DNA from: Marsupella aquatica
Taxonomy: Eukaryota; Marchantiophyta
Assembly (NCBI GenBank): GCA_973895155.1
Contig: OZ316894.1
Location: forward strand, 3,844,001 to 3,908,000
DNA length: 64,000 bases
Direction: 5' to 3'
Position numbers and translations under genes: made by a program. Numbering within the stretch: position 1 is the first letter of the stretch; the number at the start of each line of letters is the position of its first letter. The notes beneath the pieces were generated by a model. The model was not told where the DNA came from. It saw nothing but the letters and a program-made list of their open reading frames with translations, and did no database searches. Below are positions 11,901 through 24,317 of the stretch, piece after piece.

Positions 11901-14618
11901 TGTCAACCGTAGTATATAGATGCACCTTTTAGAAGCATAATGTGTTTGGTAGGGAATGCTGAGATTGTCATACACTTTTCGGGAGACAATTCTCATCTTT
12001 GCTCTAATGCGTTCCTGCAGGCATTATCTATAAGACAACCATCGTGCCTTCCAACACTTTCTTCGTGGTAATTATGATGCCATACCATGCACGATATCTT
12101 CGAAATTACCCTTTGAAAGATGTTAAGCCTCGGTTGTTGGACAGGACATTGATCGCTGCTTGAAATCAGCTCTGTGCCATTTTCATTAGTTTAAGTTGAC
12201 AAATTCCAGAAACATGGAGTTTCCTAGATTTAGCTGGTAGATTATCGATTAAGTTAATATTTTCCTGGGGTGCAGTCACCATTGCAGTGGTGTCTCGGTC
12301 TAGATACATCGATAGCATATGTTTCGATCATAGTGGGGTCCTTATTCATATGGATATCTTAACTGGCAGTCGAGTGTCCTTCTTGGGCAAAACCCCTTGG
12401 CATAGCGGATTGCAGTGATTTAAATAGAATCATTAAAATCATCGAAAATGGTGCAATGGTCTTGGCTAAGTAGTTCACTCTGCAGAACTATCTGTGTCTT
12501 TGTATCATTTGTAGATGCTATACCTACTTTATAGGACGCGGGTGTCCATTTTCGTTGAGCTGGCCTAGAATTTGTGCCTCTTAGAGACGCTCCATATTTT
12601 CGCGTTCAGACAAGTCGAGCTCTAAAGCACGTTGATGTTTTCTTTTGCAGGTGAACGTTGGATATGCGGAGGCAAAGGTGGGGGAAGTCTTTGTGATCTG
12701 AAAATATGGATGATACTTAGGCAGGAGTTCACTTAACGGGCACTTTTCATTTTTGTTGGCCTTCACTACCTAATGCACCGTAACAAGAAAAGTGAGTTTT
12801 CTGGCCGAAGAGTTCTTGATAAGATAGAGGATCAGAGGGTGACAGTCTGTGCTAAACTTGTCTGGCAGTCAATTGTGGGCTTCGTGTGTTCAACTGAGCA
12901 GTTCGCAGGCATTGCTTTCAGCCTAGTGGAGTTAAACCCAAGATTCAAATTAAAAATGGATCGGGTGGAAACTAGGCTAACAAAGTTGGCCATAATTTCC
13001 TGCTGTCTTTTCCTTGACAGGTGGAAGCAATCATGAATGATTTCATGCAGCTTCGACCAGATATAAACCAAGTCGAAGATGAGACTGTGGTCGAAGGTAT
13101 CATTTGATGGCTACCAAGAGCATTCTTTTCTATTCAATCGGTGATGAATATTCTTCACAATTCAGAATACAAAATAGGGATCTCTTGATCCAAACTACCT
13201 ATCGTCAATCAATGGGTCTCCTCGTCAGATGTTCCGCTGACGGCATTGCGAAGCAGGAAGGCAGTTTTTGAAATGCAAGCCAGAAACAGGCTTGAAAGTT
13301 GACGTCACTTTATTACAATTGAGGTGGGGAATGATTGGGCGTAGGGTTTAGTGGAAAACGTGGCACTGAGGATGTGACCTTTGCTGGCTGTGCAGGAACA
13401 TTGGAGGGATTTGCGTTTGACCTTGACAATGACGGTGAACCACTAAGTACTCCTGTGACGGCAGCTGGGCCTGTAGGCAGTGATTCCGATGAGGACACAA
13501 AAAAGAAGAAGAAAGTCCCTACCAAAGTACAGGTAGTTGTCCTATTGCCGCAAGAAAAATTGCAGATCAATTTATGGAGTTTCACGAGGGCTGGGCTCGC
13601 GATAGATGTGAAATAATTTTGTTTTTTACAGACTACTGGACTTGACGCTGACTTTTGGCTGTAAGAAGTATCTGAACTACCTGTGACACCTGTCCGGTCT
13701 TTCAAGTCGGTCCACCTTATGTGCGCTTGTGGATCGAACAGAAACAAAAGAAGGTGGCTATCAAAGGCGGCAAAGGCAGCCGAGCTAAAGGAGCTGGAAA
13801 GGTAATTCGTTTCCTACATAAGGCCATTTCAAGAATGAAGGTGATAGTCCACTAATCCAAGACAACTTGAATGAACCATGACGTCTTGCATGAGATACCA
13901 ATATTATGTTAACAAACACATCTTTTAGTGCAAAATGTAGCGAAACCATTTGAAGAAAACATACCTCCGAATTAAACAAAGATTCAAGATACCTGTTTAT
14001 GGTGCAGAAAGGCAAAGCCTCCAGTAGAAGATCACGTAGAACAGGCAGAGAATCCAAACGAAGGGGGAAGGTGAAGTGTTCATATCTGCTGTCAGAAAAC
14101 AGACTCCTTTTATTTAAATCATATTCCACTCCGAACATTGAAATGAACTCGTCTCCAAAGTGAGAGTTTAAAATTCCTCAGCAGAATCTACGAAGAAACG
14201 ATCTTAATTTTTTGCTCTTAGCAAATCTTCTCAGACTGGTGTCCTATGGTTTTTGTAACCTGACAATGCCTTAAGCTACCTAACCGTCTGGTCTCAAAAT
14301 TTGTACGGTTTAGTTTAATTTACAGTTCAAAAGCAGTTTGAGGGATCACAGTAGTGCTGGGGTGTCACTTTGTCATGACACTTCCGCAATTGTGCGTAAA
14401 TCTCCCACATCTTCCCTTTGCTGTGCTGATAGTCTGACTGAATATGATCGTTATATATTGTCACATACTGTTGTTTTTGAGTCGTTGATCAGTGGTCCTG
14501 TCTATATTCACAGGGTGCTACGTCCAAGAAACCAAGAGCGAAAGCAAAAGTAACCGCGAAGAAGCCTTCGAAAACAAAACCTACTGCTGCCAAAGGCGTC
14601 AAATCCAAAAAGTCTTAG
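8968..14618 (+). CDS. BIN4: BIN4/MIDGET-like DNA topoisomerase VI complex subunit
   Basis: BIN4 is a DNA-binding partner of plant topoisomerase VI, needed for endoreduplication; it is nuclear. I place 10 exons: 8968-9000, 10107-10943, 11351-11401, 11611-11731, 12021-12067, 12651-12677, 13021-13096, 13396-13532, 13742-13801, 14514-14618. Phases agree throughout and give about 497 aa; Arabidopsis BIN4 is near 450. Exon 1 encodes only 11 residues (MNDPDWMNEFQ), matching the PDW...FQ start of the family. Exon 2 is a charged, serine-rich linker. Exons 3-8 form the conserved core: NLPVIFAEKV, LLECEGDALDLSGDMGAVGR, YKTTIVPSNTFFVV, VEAIMNDFMQL, GTLEGFAFDLDND. The tail is lysine/alanine-rich and suits DNA binding. 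The exon 2 acceptor is the least certain junction. Confidence 0.9.
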
Positions 14619-14933
14619 GACAAGCGGGCTAAGTCCCAGTGCGATAAATGATAGGGAGGGTAAGTCCCTATCTGCGGACTCATTTTACATAAGCAATGGA
14701 AATGAGTTCTTCACTGAAACGTATCCAGTTCTTCTATTCTCGTTCCCGTGTGGGTTTTACTCTCCTTAAAGGAGCTACTCCGGGAGCGGATTTGATGTTC
14801 CCATTGCATGTCTTGGGTCATATCTAGTTTGGTTTGCATCGTGATAAATATTGGCCAACTGCACGGAATCACGATGTGCTAGATGACCTGAACCTGTTCG
14901 TCCATTTTCCACATCTACCTGATCTAAACATAC

Positions 14934-15077
14934 CTCGGTCATTGTGGGCAGCTGAGCCACATTAATGCAACGTCCAGCTGCATCGATCATTTTATTGAGC
15001 TGATGGGCGTCATACACACTATTCAGCCGGGGATCCACAAGCTCCGCGGTATTGCCTGCTTGCAGCAAAGGTTGTGC
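14934..15077 (-). pseudogene. Stray kinase exon (C-lobe), duplicated fragment
   Basis: A single 144-bp exon keeps its AG acceptor, its GT donor and an open frame (QAGNTAELVDPRLN ... QLPTMTE). It encodes the late C-lobe of a plant receptor-like kinase and is nearly identical to 22918-23061 in the decayed copy further on. No other kinase exon follows it in the right order, so it is a broken duplicate. The expected Q/D-RP motif of the C-lobe is altered to QLPTM. Confidence 0.8.
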
Positions 15078-15304
15078 CTGTCAATAATTCAGGAACCGTC
15101 AATATCAGTGGACACTTCAACTGTGCTGTAATCCAGTAGCGGCTCAATCACACTGACCGTTTTGACCGAGTACGACGCACACATTCAAAACGCCTCAAGA
15201 CTTTTCCAAACAAGGGAGACCCAAGCTGCAAACCGTTAAAACTCCACCCAATTTCCAGAGATTTTCGCAAACCAGAGAGCAGTAGCTATACACAGTTGAA
15301 CTAA

Positions 15305-17530
15305 ATTGAATGGCCCCAAAAGTTTAGTGACAAATAATTTTCATCTGAGTGGGCTGTTTTATAATGCTTTCACACCTTTCTCCACCAAATCAGAAATTTA
15401 GGGCTAGCTGAAAATTGACTTATCTGGATTTCAATGAGTGCTTAGTGAATATTGTGGCTGGGTGATCCTTCAGTCATGATTCTTGATTGTTGAGAGTCCA
15501 ATTACCTCCTTTCCTGCCTCCTTCTTTCTATCGAGCTTTCTATAGTTAGTTGATTACTCTAACGCACGATAACAGCATACGATGCATCCTCCAAAGGATA
15601 CACCAAAGCTGCCTACTACCAACATTTCTCCATGTCTGTTCAGCTTCCTTAAGAAGGTAGACGGGTGTGGCAAAGCCAAAACAACATCAAGATGCCAAGA
15701 AACATGAGTAGCTCGATCAAGAGGGTGTAAGACATTGCCCATCACTCTCTGACTGCCAGATCTGTGCCGACATATGTCTGTCACACTAAAGCCATTCCTG
15801 AGGTACTCAGGTTTTCTGCAGTGAAATACGAAGGGCCCCTTGTATTTCACTGAGGAAACTGGAATAGCTAGGAGTGCCAGGTGCCACAGTTGGTCGTAAG
15901 ACTCATTTTCGGGTACACGAGATGGAATCAAGGCGAGAGTCAAGATAAGCTGTAAGCAGCCGTGGGAAGGTAGGGTGGCATCATACAACATACACGCATG
16001 CACGTCTTTGATCTATCACACATTAGTATATATTGGTATGCGATTTGGATCAAATTAAGTTTACAGACAAGGACCCCCTCTCAAGATCGAGGGCTTCACA
16101 TTCTGAAAGTTTTTCTGCTACATGTGGAAGGGTCCAGCTAGCTAGTCCCTACACCATGCACCCCTTTCAAGTAAGTGGCTAAAGGACGAGGTCCGAGTCA
16201 CATTACCAAGAGCTACCTATTGTCTCAATTGATATGTGAGCCCGTATGCGAGTTTCTATGCGAGTTTGTAGTGGTGAGGCCCTGAGGTCCGAGCCTTAGC
16301 CTCACCACGTTCTTAGATTAGGGCAGATGCAATTTCAGGTATCAAATCTAGCCTGGATATATTGTGTATATGCATGAACATTAACTAAATTGTCAGAGCT
16401 AGCTCCCAGTAAATCTCAGGTCTTTAGGTGACAACTACCAATTCAAGAAAACAACTTTGCTTGCAAGCTACATTGCACGGATTTAACACTCTAATTAGTA
16501 CCTTTGATGTACATAGTTACATGACCAATACTGTTAAAACTTGTCACAATTTCGGAAAACTCATTTGTAGTCGAACTCGATGTACATGTGGAAACCTATG
16601 TTGTGGGGAAAAATTCCTAGTGACCCATTACGAATGACTTGTACAGTTGATCGATCCCATGCCAAATTCTGATTATTACAGCCGTTGTCTGGTACAATCA
16701 CGGTTGATGGATTTACAGCAACGCCTAGTAATGAGAGCGACAGGATTGACAGGATTCAGGAGCAGATCATGACTCTTTCATTTGTCAATTAGATGGGATA
16801 ATCTATATCAAGAATATTAATGGTGAAGCTCCCCTAGCATGGTCAATTCAGACCCACCGTGGAGGAGTCGTCAATGTTTGGCAACTGACCTACTGGACTT
16901 TGATGGAATTGAATGCGTCATTCCTCCAATGGCGAGAGGTCAATCAGATCCAGGATCGATATAGACAACCTCTTGGAACTAAATCAGATGTCCCTGGAAT
17001 GTCCCATAGTTGGCATCGTGAATGGTACGTTTCAAACACTATACTAGGCATATTCCAATTTCCGTGCCAGACAGTCCTATTTCCCTCTGTCTATAGATTG
17101 GAACCCATGCACTTTCATGAACCCCTGGCCAACTAACCAGTTGGCTACCAGTCTAGCTATTTACTTCCGCTATGATGGTAGACCTTAATTAGTCACACCG
17201 CCTGGCCGACCCTACTAGATTACCAGTTCCGTTTGGTATTTTACATCCGTCATAGAGCTCTAGCTCCTAGCAAGAACCAGTCCCCACAGACTGCGGCTCT
17301 TGCAAAAATGACCTTTCTGGTTTCTAAGACTCCAATAGTTTCTGGCTAATGTCATCAAACATAGCTTATTACTTGCGTCTTGTCTTTACAAGGTAAACCT
17401 TGAACTGTAACTGAGATAAATTTGTCACATTCTGGCCCCGGAGCATAAGTACTCCGGGGGGTAAGTCCGATCCTTTAGAGTAAGCGCACATAATTCTCTC
17501 CAATTTGTAGATCAGAGTACGATCGATGGC
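15305..17530. repeat. Segmental duplication, copy 1 (kinase 3' flank)
   Basis: This stretch aligns by eye, with small indels, to 26385-29260. Anchors include GACAAATAATTTT at 15328, the AACATCAAGATGCCAAG area at 15685, CTTGCAAGCTACATT at 16455 and GCATAAGTACTCC at 17441. In the second copy this block leads directly into the 3' end of the intact kinase gene, so it is the duplicated 3' flank of that gene. No gene is supported inside it. Confidence 0.75.
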
Positions 17531-18034
17531 TTTGAAGTGGAGATCTTCATGTATCAATATCTGAACTCACTCACTATGTAGTGAGGCTTAACTTACTGGT
17601 TTGACAGGAAGTGCAATGTGTGAACTCATTCCACCAGTGAGGCTGTCACTTTATTAGTGGCTTGGCAATAAACACAACGACAAAATCCAAATAGGGGAGA
17701 CACAAGATGCAAAACCGTAAAAGCAGCACACTAGCCACAATTGAGACAGGCGCATCGGTCAGCGTCTTGACCCATGAGTGGACTAGTGGGATTGTTCTAG
17801 TTCAATTCGAGATGCTAGAGCACTTATTTTTCACGAGAGCGGGGACACGGTAGTTGGAATCAGCATGGTGATCGACACTACTATTGTAATCGAATCACCT
17901 ATTGCAAACAGAATGGGAATCAAAGCTATGACTTGCAAACTTTCACAATGGAAATGGGCAGCCAAGATTGCACAATCATCAGGTATACTGCATATATATG
18001 GTCGTCAGGATGTAACTACGTACAGCTCACCTAC

Positions 18035-19147
18035 CCATTCCATTATAGTCAGTGGTCCTCTTGTTCTTGTCGTGTCCACAGCTTTCCGCCCGGTAATGAG
18101 CTCCAAAAGCATTACACCAAAAGTGAAGACATCCGATTTATCTGTCATGCTGCCAGACTCTGCATATTCCGGAGCCAAAAAACAAGACGTCCCCATGCTC
18201 AAGCCGACTCGTTGCTGCAGCTAAAACTCCAAGAAACGTACCGGCCAGTCAGTACGTGCTACTCGAGTTATTTGAGTGAGGTAAAAATAAAAGATCAAAC
18301 ACGTGAATCTAATATGTTCCATTCAAGAAAGAGTAGTGTCCACCCAAGTGACATTTAAAGATCACGCAATACTTGGATATTCAAATGCAGTGCCATATCT
18401 ACGGGGTTTGCTTTCACGAATCCCACAAACGAGCCTGAATGCGCATTCTTTGATAACGATATACTGATAACAAAATTCAGCATGCATGATCATTTTGATA
18501 TACCATAGATACTATTTCGCTCTCCATCGACATACATTTGGTGGGGTCGTGGGGCGTTAGAGGGTTCGCTCTAGAAGACCCCAACTCTAGCTTGTGTTCA
18601 CTAATTAATAATAAGATGCACTGGATCTACTCGGCAATACTGTTAAAATGAGTGAGAAACTGAAGTAGTCAGAGTAAAAACGTAAGTAGTCCCCAACTCT
18701 AGCTTCTGATTGCAAATTAATAATAAGATGCACTGGATTTACTCAGCAATAATCTTAGAATGAGAAACCGAAGTACGTACTAAGAGTAAAAGGACAGAAA
18801 TTATCGCTAGCCCGAACAGTGACGCAAAGTTTGCTTACGTACGAAAGAACTCTACAATTGCTCTTACCATTCCTGATTCAAATTTCCAACGATAACAAAC
18901 CTCTCGACTATTGTGGAATTCAAGATGACCTGAGAGACTCTCAGTTGGCCTGCCATGGATGAGTGCCGGTGCAAGAAACTAGCCAGTACCATAGAGTCCA
19001 CAAAGTTAGGCCTTCGTGTAATACTGTTCGGCACAACGCTGCGGGCTTGAGAATCTTCATGTAAGTAGCGCAGCCCTCGTGCAGCTCCAACAGCGATTCT
19101 CCATCTCGTCTTCCATGGGAGGATCTCAGAATTGCCCGCTGCAGCAT
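18035..19147 (-). pseudogene. Decayed kinase copy A
   Basis: Two kinase exons survive. The 18035-18190 segment reads LAPEYAESGSMTDKSDVFTF and [17 protein letters not shown], ending in EW at a GT donor. The 19010-19135 segment reads [19 protein letters not shown], but the catalytic loop that should follow (HRD...N) is replaced by VVPNSITRRPNF. The catalytic Asp and Asn are therefore missing, the DFG exon was not found, and the C-terminal exon present in copy B is absent. The exon order matches the intact gene at 29.5-37.3 kb, so this is a dead tandem paralogue. Confidence 0.82.
18578..18800 (+). repeat. Local tandem duplication of about 115 bp
   Basis: Two adjacent units each run CCCCAACTCTAGCTT, then AATTAATAATAAGATGCACT, then a GAAACNGAAGTA tail. 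The first starts near 18578 and the second near 18693. The same CCCCAACTCTAG end occurs near 39699, suggesting a dispersed repeat family. No coding content. Confidence 0.6.
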
Positions 19148-22100
19148 CCGGAGTTATAAATTATTAGCTTGCGTCTGCAACTATATATGACATTCTTGGA
19201 CAGAAAATACTGAGAAGACTCAGATCTTGACATTTATCGGTCGGCCGTGTGATATTTCTGACTGAGCCACTAATTAATCCAATTCTCATTATGATCGAGT
19301 CTACGTCATCCGGCCAAGAGCTGCACCCATATATGAAGCTTGGGAGCTCTCCCGCCTGCGTTGCTCGATACTCCCACTTTTGTAGTCGCCGGTAGCAATA
19401 TCTCCGTGGGAGATTTGCGCACTATGACATTAACCAAGTGATCGATTGATTAAGAAGCCCTCGTATAGCCGGCGCAGCCGCGCTGGGAGATTGAGCACTT
19501 AGCGTGATCTCTCCTGATATAACTTACAGACACCACATATAGTCCACTCTTTGGATATCTCTCTCGCGAAATCTGTCCAAGTTATAGACGACAGCTGGAA
19601 GGTGACACAGGGATTGATTGGGCTGCCATCATGGACAGGAATGTTGTGGTCTTCGGTCAGACTAATTACAGTTTCTTTCAGGAGTTTCTGCTATCGTCTT
19701 CCTAATGTCTAACATTAATCGAAGACCGAATCCATCGGACGGCAGACGGGACACTCTTTAATGTTAGCCAAATCTCGTAGTCTCCGCAAGGGCGCCGCCA
19801 TCACATGAGCTGTGATATAATCCAATGTATACTTTGCAAAAAATTGATACTCGCTGTCGGATGTGGAGCACCAAGATATAATATTTTTTGATAAAGACTT
19901 TGGTGACCTTTCTCCTTGTATATTCTCCATAAATGCACCTTTTTTTTAGGAGGGGATTCATACAAAACATCATAAAAGTATAAATTAAATTAAATTTAGT
20001 CAAGATCTCAAGATGATAACCAAATCTTATATGATGATACTCACAAAATTCTTATGAATAAAATCTAATATAACTACAATAAAGAATTTATATGTTTGAC
20101 CACTTTTTTGGATGGACCACTTCTTGGATGGACCACTTCTTGGATGGATCGTTTGATTAAAATTTTCTATTTCAAGGATTCATTTTTTCTTATTTGTTAG
20201 TGAAAAGTTTCTCAAGTTTTAAGTATATTAATATCCTAGTTACAGACATTATGAAAATAATGTACTCAAAAATCGGGGGCATTATATCCCACTATGCCCT
20301 CTAACCAGGATATTATCCTATTCATAAAGGTGATACTTGCAGTCCCCCTTATGTCATGCACAGAAAAAAGCAAAGGGTCTGGTAGCGGTCTGAAACAAAA
20401 GTTGCTTAGCTAAAATCTTTCACACATGCAGCTCAGCTGCAGGATCTCAACAGGAAAATTCCCATACTGCCACAAGACCCTGATGAGATTATCTCCAGTT
20501 GATGGAACAGATATTTGCAAAAATTACCCATTAAACGTGCAACCCACCGGACTCAAATGAACGGTAGAACATGGTGAAAGGGATACCATCCAGCCTCCAG
20601 TTGGTATTTCTGATGGACCCCTCGTCCGACTGGTTGGTCAATGGCCCAGATTGTAAGTTTTAAGACTGCTTTCAGTTTATAATGAAATCTTGATATATTT
20701 CTTGATATGGAGTGGGGTATGGAGTAAAAGTCTTATCGAGCAAAAAATTGAGTCAAGATGTAGCCAAGAATCGAAGCCCCAAAGCCCATTCTGAATCAGA
20801 TTAAACCTAAGTATCCACTCGTTAGAATGGCCACTATTGATAGTAGAGACATTGGATTTTGCGGTGGTGGACTCAATTCGTTGTTACACTTCACATACCA
20901 AAAACTATAATGACACTTAAAAAATCAAAAACTACATAATACACTGTTGCGCCAGAACTTGGAAGGGTTGTGAATTAAATCTGGCTTGCTGTTTTGGGTA
21001 CAAAATATGAAAAATTGAAAAAGTGAAGAATAAACCAAATATAATTCATTTTTGAAACAAAAACTTAAGAAAAAGCTGAAGACCAATCATGATTCTCATC
21101 AAACTATTGATTTTTTACACTGTCAGATCCATCTATACACCTTATCTAAAATGTATGCCCAAGCCACCTTCATCTGACTGCCCAAGATAAAAAAATTAAA
21201 TAAAATTTATTTATATCTAATTAATTTAATTTTAAAAAATTGGAAAAAAATTGGAGATAAAGATTGTAAAAAGATGTTGGGATAATTAAAAACATTGAGC
21301 TTGACATTTCTTTCTTGATCTTTGACAAATTTTTCTCATTTTTATAACTTTTTCTCACCTCAACATAATATTTTTTTCTCGTCAACACTTTTTTCCCACC
21401 TTGATTTCTTGTTTTCACCTACATTTATTTTTCTCTCATGGACATCTTTTGTTAATCTTAACATCTTTTCTCGTCTCATCTTTTGTGCAACACCCAGCAA
21501 GACACACTCAGGGGCTACACTCAGGCGGGGACACAGGCATAGGGCTAGGGCTAGACAGTGCATTATATGTTAATTCCCCGGTTAGTTCAGAGGGAGGGTC
21601 ATATATACATATACATATATTGGGTTTAGGGCAGAGTTTCTAAGGGAACTTATTATTTTTGTTTTTGCCTTGGGGGGGGGGGGGAGGGCGGAAGACAGAA
21701 TTATCTGGGTAGAGGGCCCCCAAGTACCATTTTCCCTCTTATTATGAGCCGACCATTTCAAGGATGCACTAGGTTGGACTGCCGCCAACCTAATCCTAAA
21801 CAACAACGGAGAGAGCGCAGGGGCAGGTGGAGATGAGGGATCTCACAAAATTTCAGGACTGCATACCCTTCGATCGTGCACACCCCGTGACATACTGGGT
21901 GCAACTTTTTGCTTGCTTCCATTCTTTTTGCTGGTTTGTCAATGCTTACTCATTCAGGCTTTAGGGTGCAAATTAAGTCCTCGCAGTTTCGTTCAGTGAT
22001 TGGGTCAAAACGTTCATAAGATCATGTAACAATTTTGGGTACTGTCAACAATCATGTCTTTCCGAGTAAAATCTTGAACTGGAACTGAGATTTGTCGTGT

Positions 22101-22374
22101 TGCCCTGAGGATAAGTACTCCCGGGGGTAAGTCCTTTAGAGTAGGCCCATAATTCCTTCAATTTGCTTTCATTACCCAAGAACGAAATTCCAACACCAGT
22201 CTAGGTTTCAATTGGCTTGGTTCGTGACAATTCAAGCAGAACCTAGATATGCTACCTTGAATGCAGTTGACTGACAGTTTAAACTGACGAAATCTTGACA
22301 TGTGTACGATTTGGAGGTCTCATCCAAGTCAAGCTTGTTGTCCTCGATAGAGGGAGAGTGAACGCACGATGACG
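19148..22374. other. AT-rich gap between decayed kinase copies
   Basis: No gene is supported. The stretch near 20390-20460 resembles 25160-25235 beyond copy B, so kinase-flank DNA continues here in degraded form. A dispersed repeat lies at 20160-20350. A further stretch near 21100-21500 weakly resembles 33690-33990. A G-run is at 21673-21684. Confidence 0.5.
20160..20350 (+). repeat. Dispersed repeat R1, copy 1
   Basis: This block aligns with 33246-33415, which lies in an intron of the intact kinase gene. Shared runs are GATTCATTTTTTCTT, CTAGTTACAG, GGCATTATAT and TCTAACCA followed by an ATTAT-rich tail. It is probably a short non-autonomous element; the ends were not resolved. Confidence 0.55.
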
Positions 22375-24317
22375 TCAAAGCATATCAGCGTAAGTCAGAC
22401 GAGGCGCCTTAGTTTGGGTCTTGGAACTGAAGCCTGGTATGCCGCCACCCAGAGAATTGGAGGCTTGTCTCAAGATGACCTCAAGCTTCCCCGGTGTGCC
22501 GCCACCGGGAGGCTTCGCCTTTATGCGTTGAGCTTGGTCGTGGACCGGTACGATCCGCTGTCGCTGTTGGATGGCGGTTTGGACTGGAGTCTGTAATTTG
22601 CGTTCCAGAATTTTTAGCACCTGCGTTGCCCAAAAGTAGCAATATATCGATCACGATCAGTAAGGTAGCTTTGAAGTGATGATGTCTATGTATCAATGTC
22701 TGAACTCGTTCCACCTAGTTAGGCTTCACTTACGGGTTTGACAGGTCGCGCACAGAAGAGAAAAGATTTGAAAAGATTCACTTAGAAAGTAATTTAGGAT
22801 CAAACCAATACATGTTTCAATATATATGGGTGAACTCATTCCACTAGTGAGGCTGTCACTTCATTAGTGACTTGACAATAAACACAATCAGAAAATGTTT
22901 CCTTTGTCAATAGATACCTCGGTCATTGTGGGCAGCTGAGCCATATTAATGCAACGTCCAGCTGCATGGATCATTTTATTGAGCTGATGCGCGTCATACA
23001 GATTATTCAGGCGGGGATCCACGAGCTCCGCGGTATTGCCGGCTTGAAGCAAAGGTTGTGCCTGTCATTCAGGAATATTCAATATCAGTGGACAATTCAA
23101 TTCAGCTGTGATCGTCCAGTAGCTGCTCGATCGCACTGACCGTTTTGACTTGGGACGCGCACATTCAAAACGCCTCAAGACTTCAATTTTCCAAATAAGA
23201 GAGACCCAAGATGCAAAACCATAAAGGCAACAGGGATTCAGACGAAGGCACAGCCTTATCGGTCAGCGTCTTGCTCCATAAGTGGAGCAGTGGGATTCTT
23301 CTTGTTCGAGATGAGCTAGGGGTACTCATTTCTTAGAAGGGCAGAAGCCATGGTAGTCGGTGACGTACACTACGATCCTAGCTAATCAAATCACCCATTG
23401 GACATTGGGATAGTATCAGAGCTATGACGAGCAGACTTCACGTCCTATGGAAATGGGCAGTCAAAATTGCGCAATCTCGAGGTATAACGTATATGTAAGG
23501 TTGTCAGGATGTAACTACCCATTCCATAAGAGTAATTGGTCCTCTTGTTCTTGTCGTGTCCACAGCTTTCCGCCCAGTAATGAGCTCCAAAACCATTACA
23601 CCAAAAGCGAAGACATCGGATTTATCTGTCATACTGCCAGACGTCCCCATGCTCAAGCCGACTCTATGCTGGAACCCCACCAAGCCAGTCCGTACGTGTT
23701 AATCAAGTGATTTTGATGCGAGTGTTCTACTACATGAATCTACTATATATGTTCCATTCAAGAAACAGTAATTTCCACCTTAGTGACGTGTGGAGATCAT
23801 TCAATTTGTCTAGTGTATGCAATAATTATGGGATTTATCTTAATAGAACTAGTTCTACTTCCACGAATCTGACAAAGTAATGGATCTCCTCCGCAATACT
23901 GTTAGAAGGAGAAACCGAAGTCGTCAGACTAGAACTACAGAAGTTACCTCTACTTCGAATTAACAGTGGCGCAAAGTTGACTGACCTAGCTCGCTATTTT
24001 CGAGAATGGAAATAGTTCTCCGATAGCTCTTACGATTCCTGATTTAAATTACCAATGATAACAAACCTCTCGACTGTTGGGAAATTCAACATGACCTGAG
24101 AGACTCGACCTCAGTTGGCCTGGCATGGGTGAGTGCCGGTGCAAGAAACTAGCCAGTACCATGGAGTCCATAAAGTTAGGCCTTTGTGTAATACTGTTCG
24201 GCACAACGCTGCGGGCTTGAGAATCTTCATGTAAGTATCGCAACCCTCGTGCCGCTCCAACAGCGATTCTCCATCTCGTCTTCCATGGGAGGATCTCAGA
24301 ATTGCCCGCTGCAGCAT
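22375..24317 (-). pseudogene. Decayed kinase copy B
   Basis: This copy keeps more than copy A. The C-terminal exon 22620-22375 reads VLKILERK ... APRLTYADML and stops with TGA, like the SYIDML end of the intact gene. Exon 23061-22918 is open (AQPLLQAGNTAELVDPRL). The activation-segment exon ending at 23519 lost about 25 bp near 23641 relative to copy A, which removes APEYAES and shifts the frame. The exon near 24190-24300 reads [12 protein letters not shown] with RYLHED, followed by VVPNS in place of the HRD loop. Intron positions and phases match the intact gene. I found no DFG exon. Confidence 0.83.

Noticed and set aside
21571-21660. Possible tRNA-like GGTTAGTTCAGAGGG word
   Set aside because: No cloverleaf stems or anticodon arm could be formed around it.
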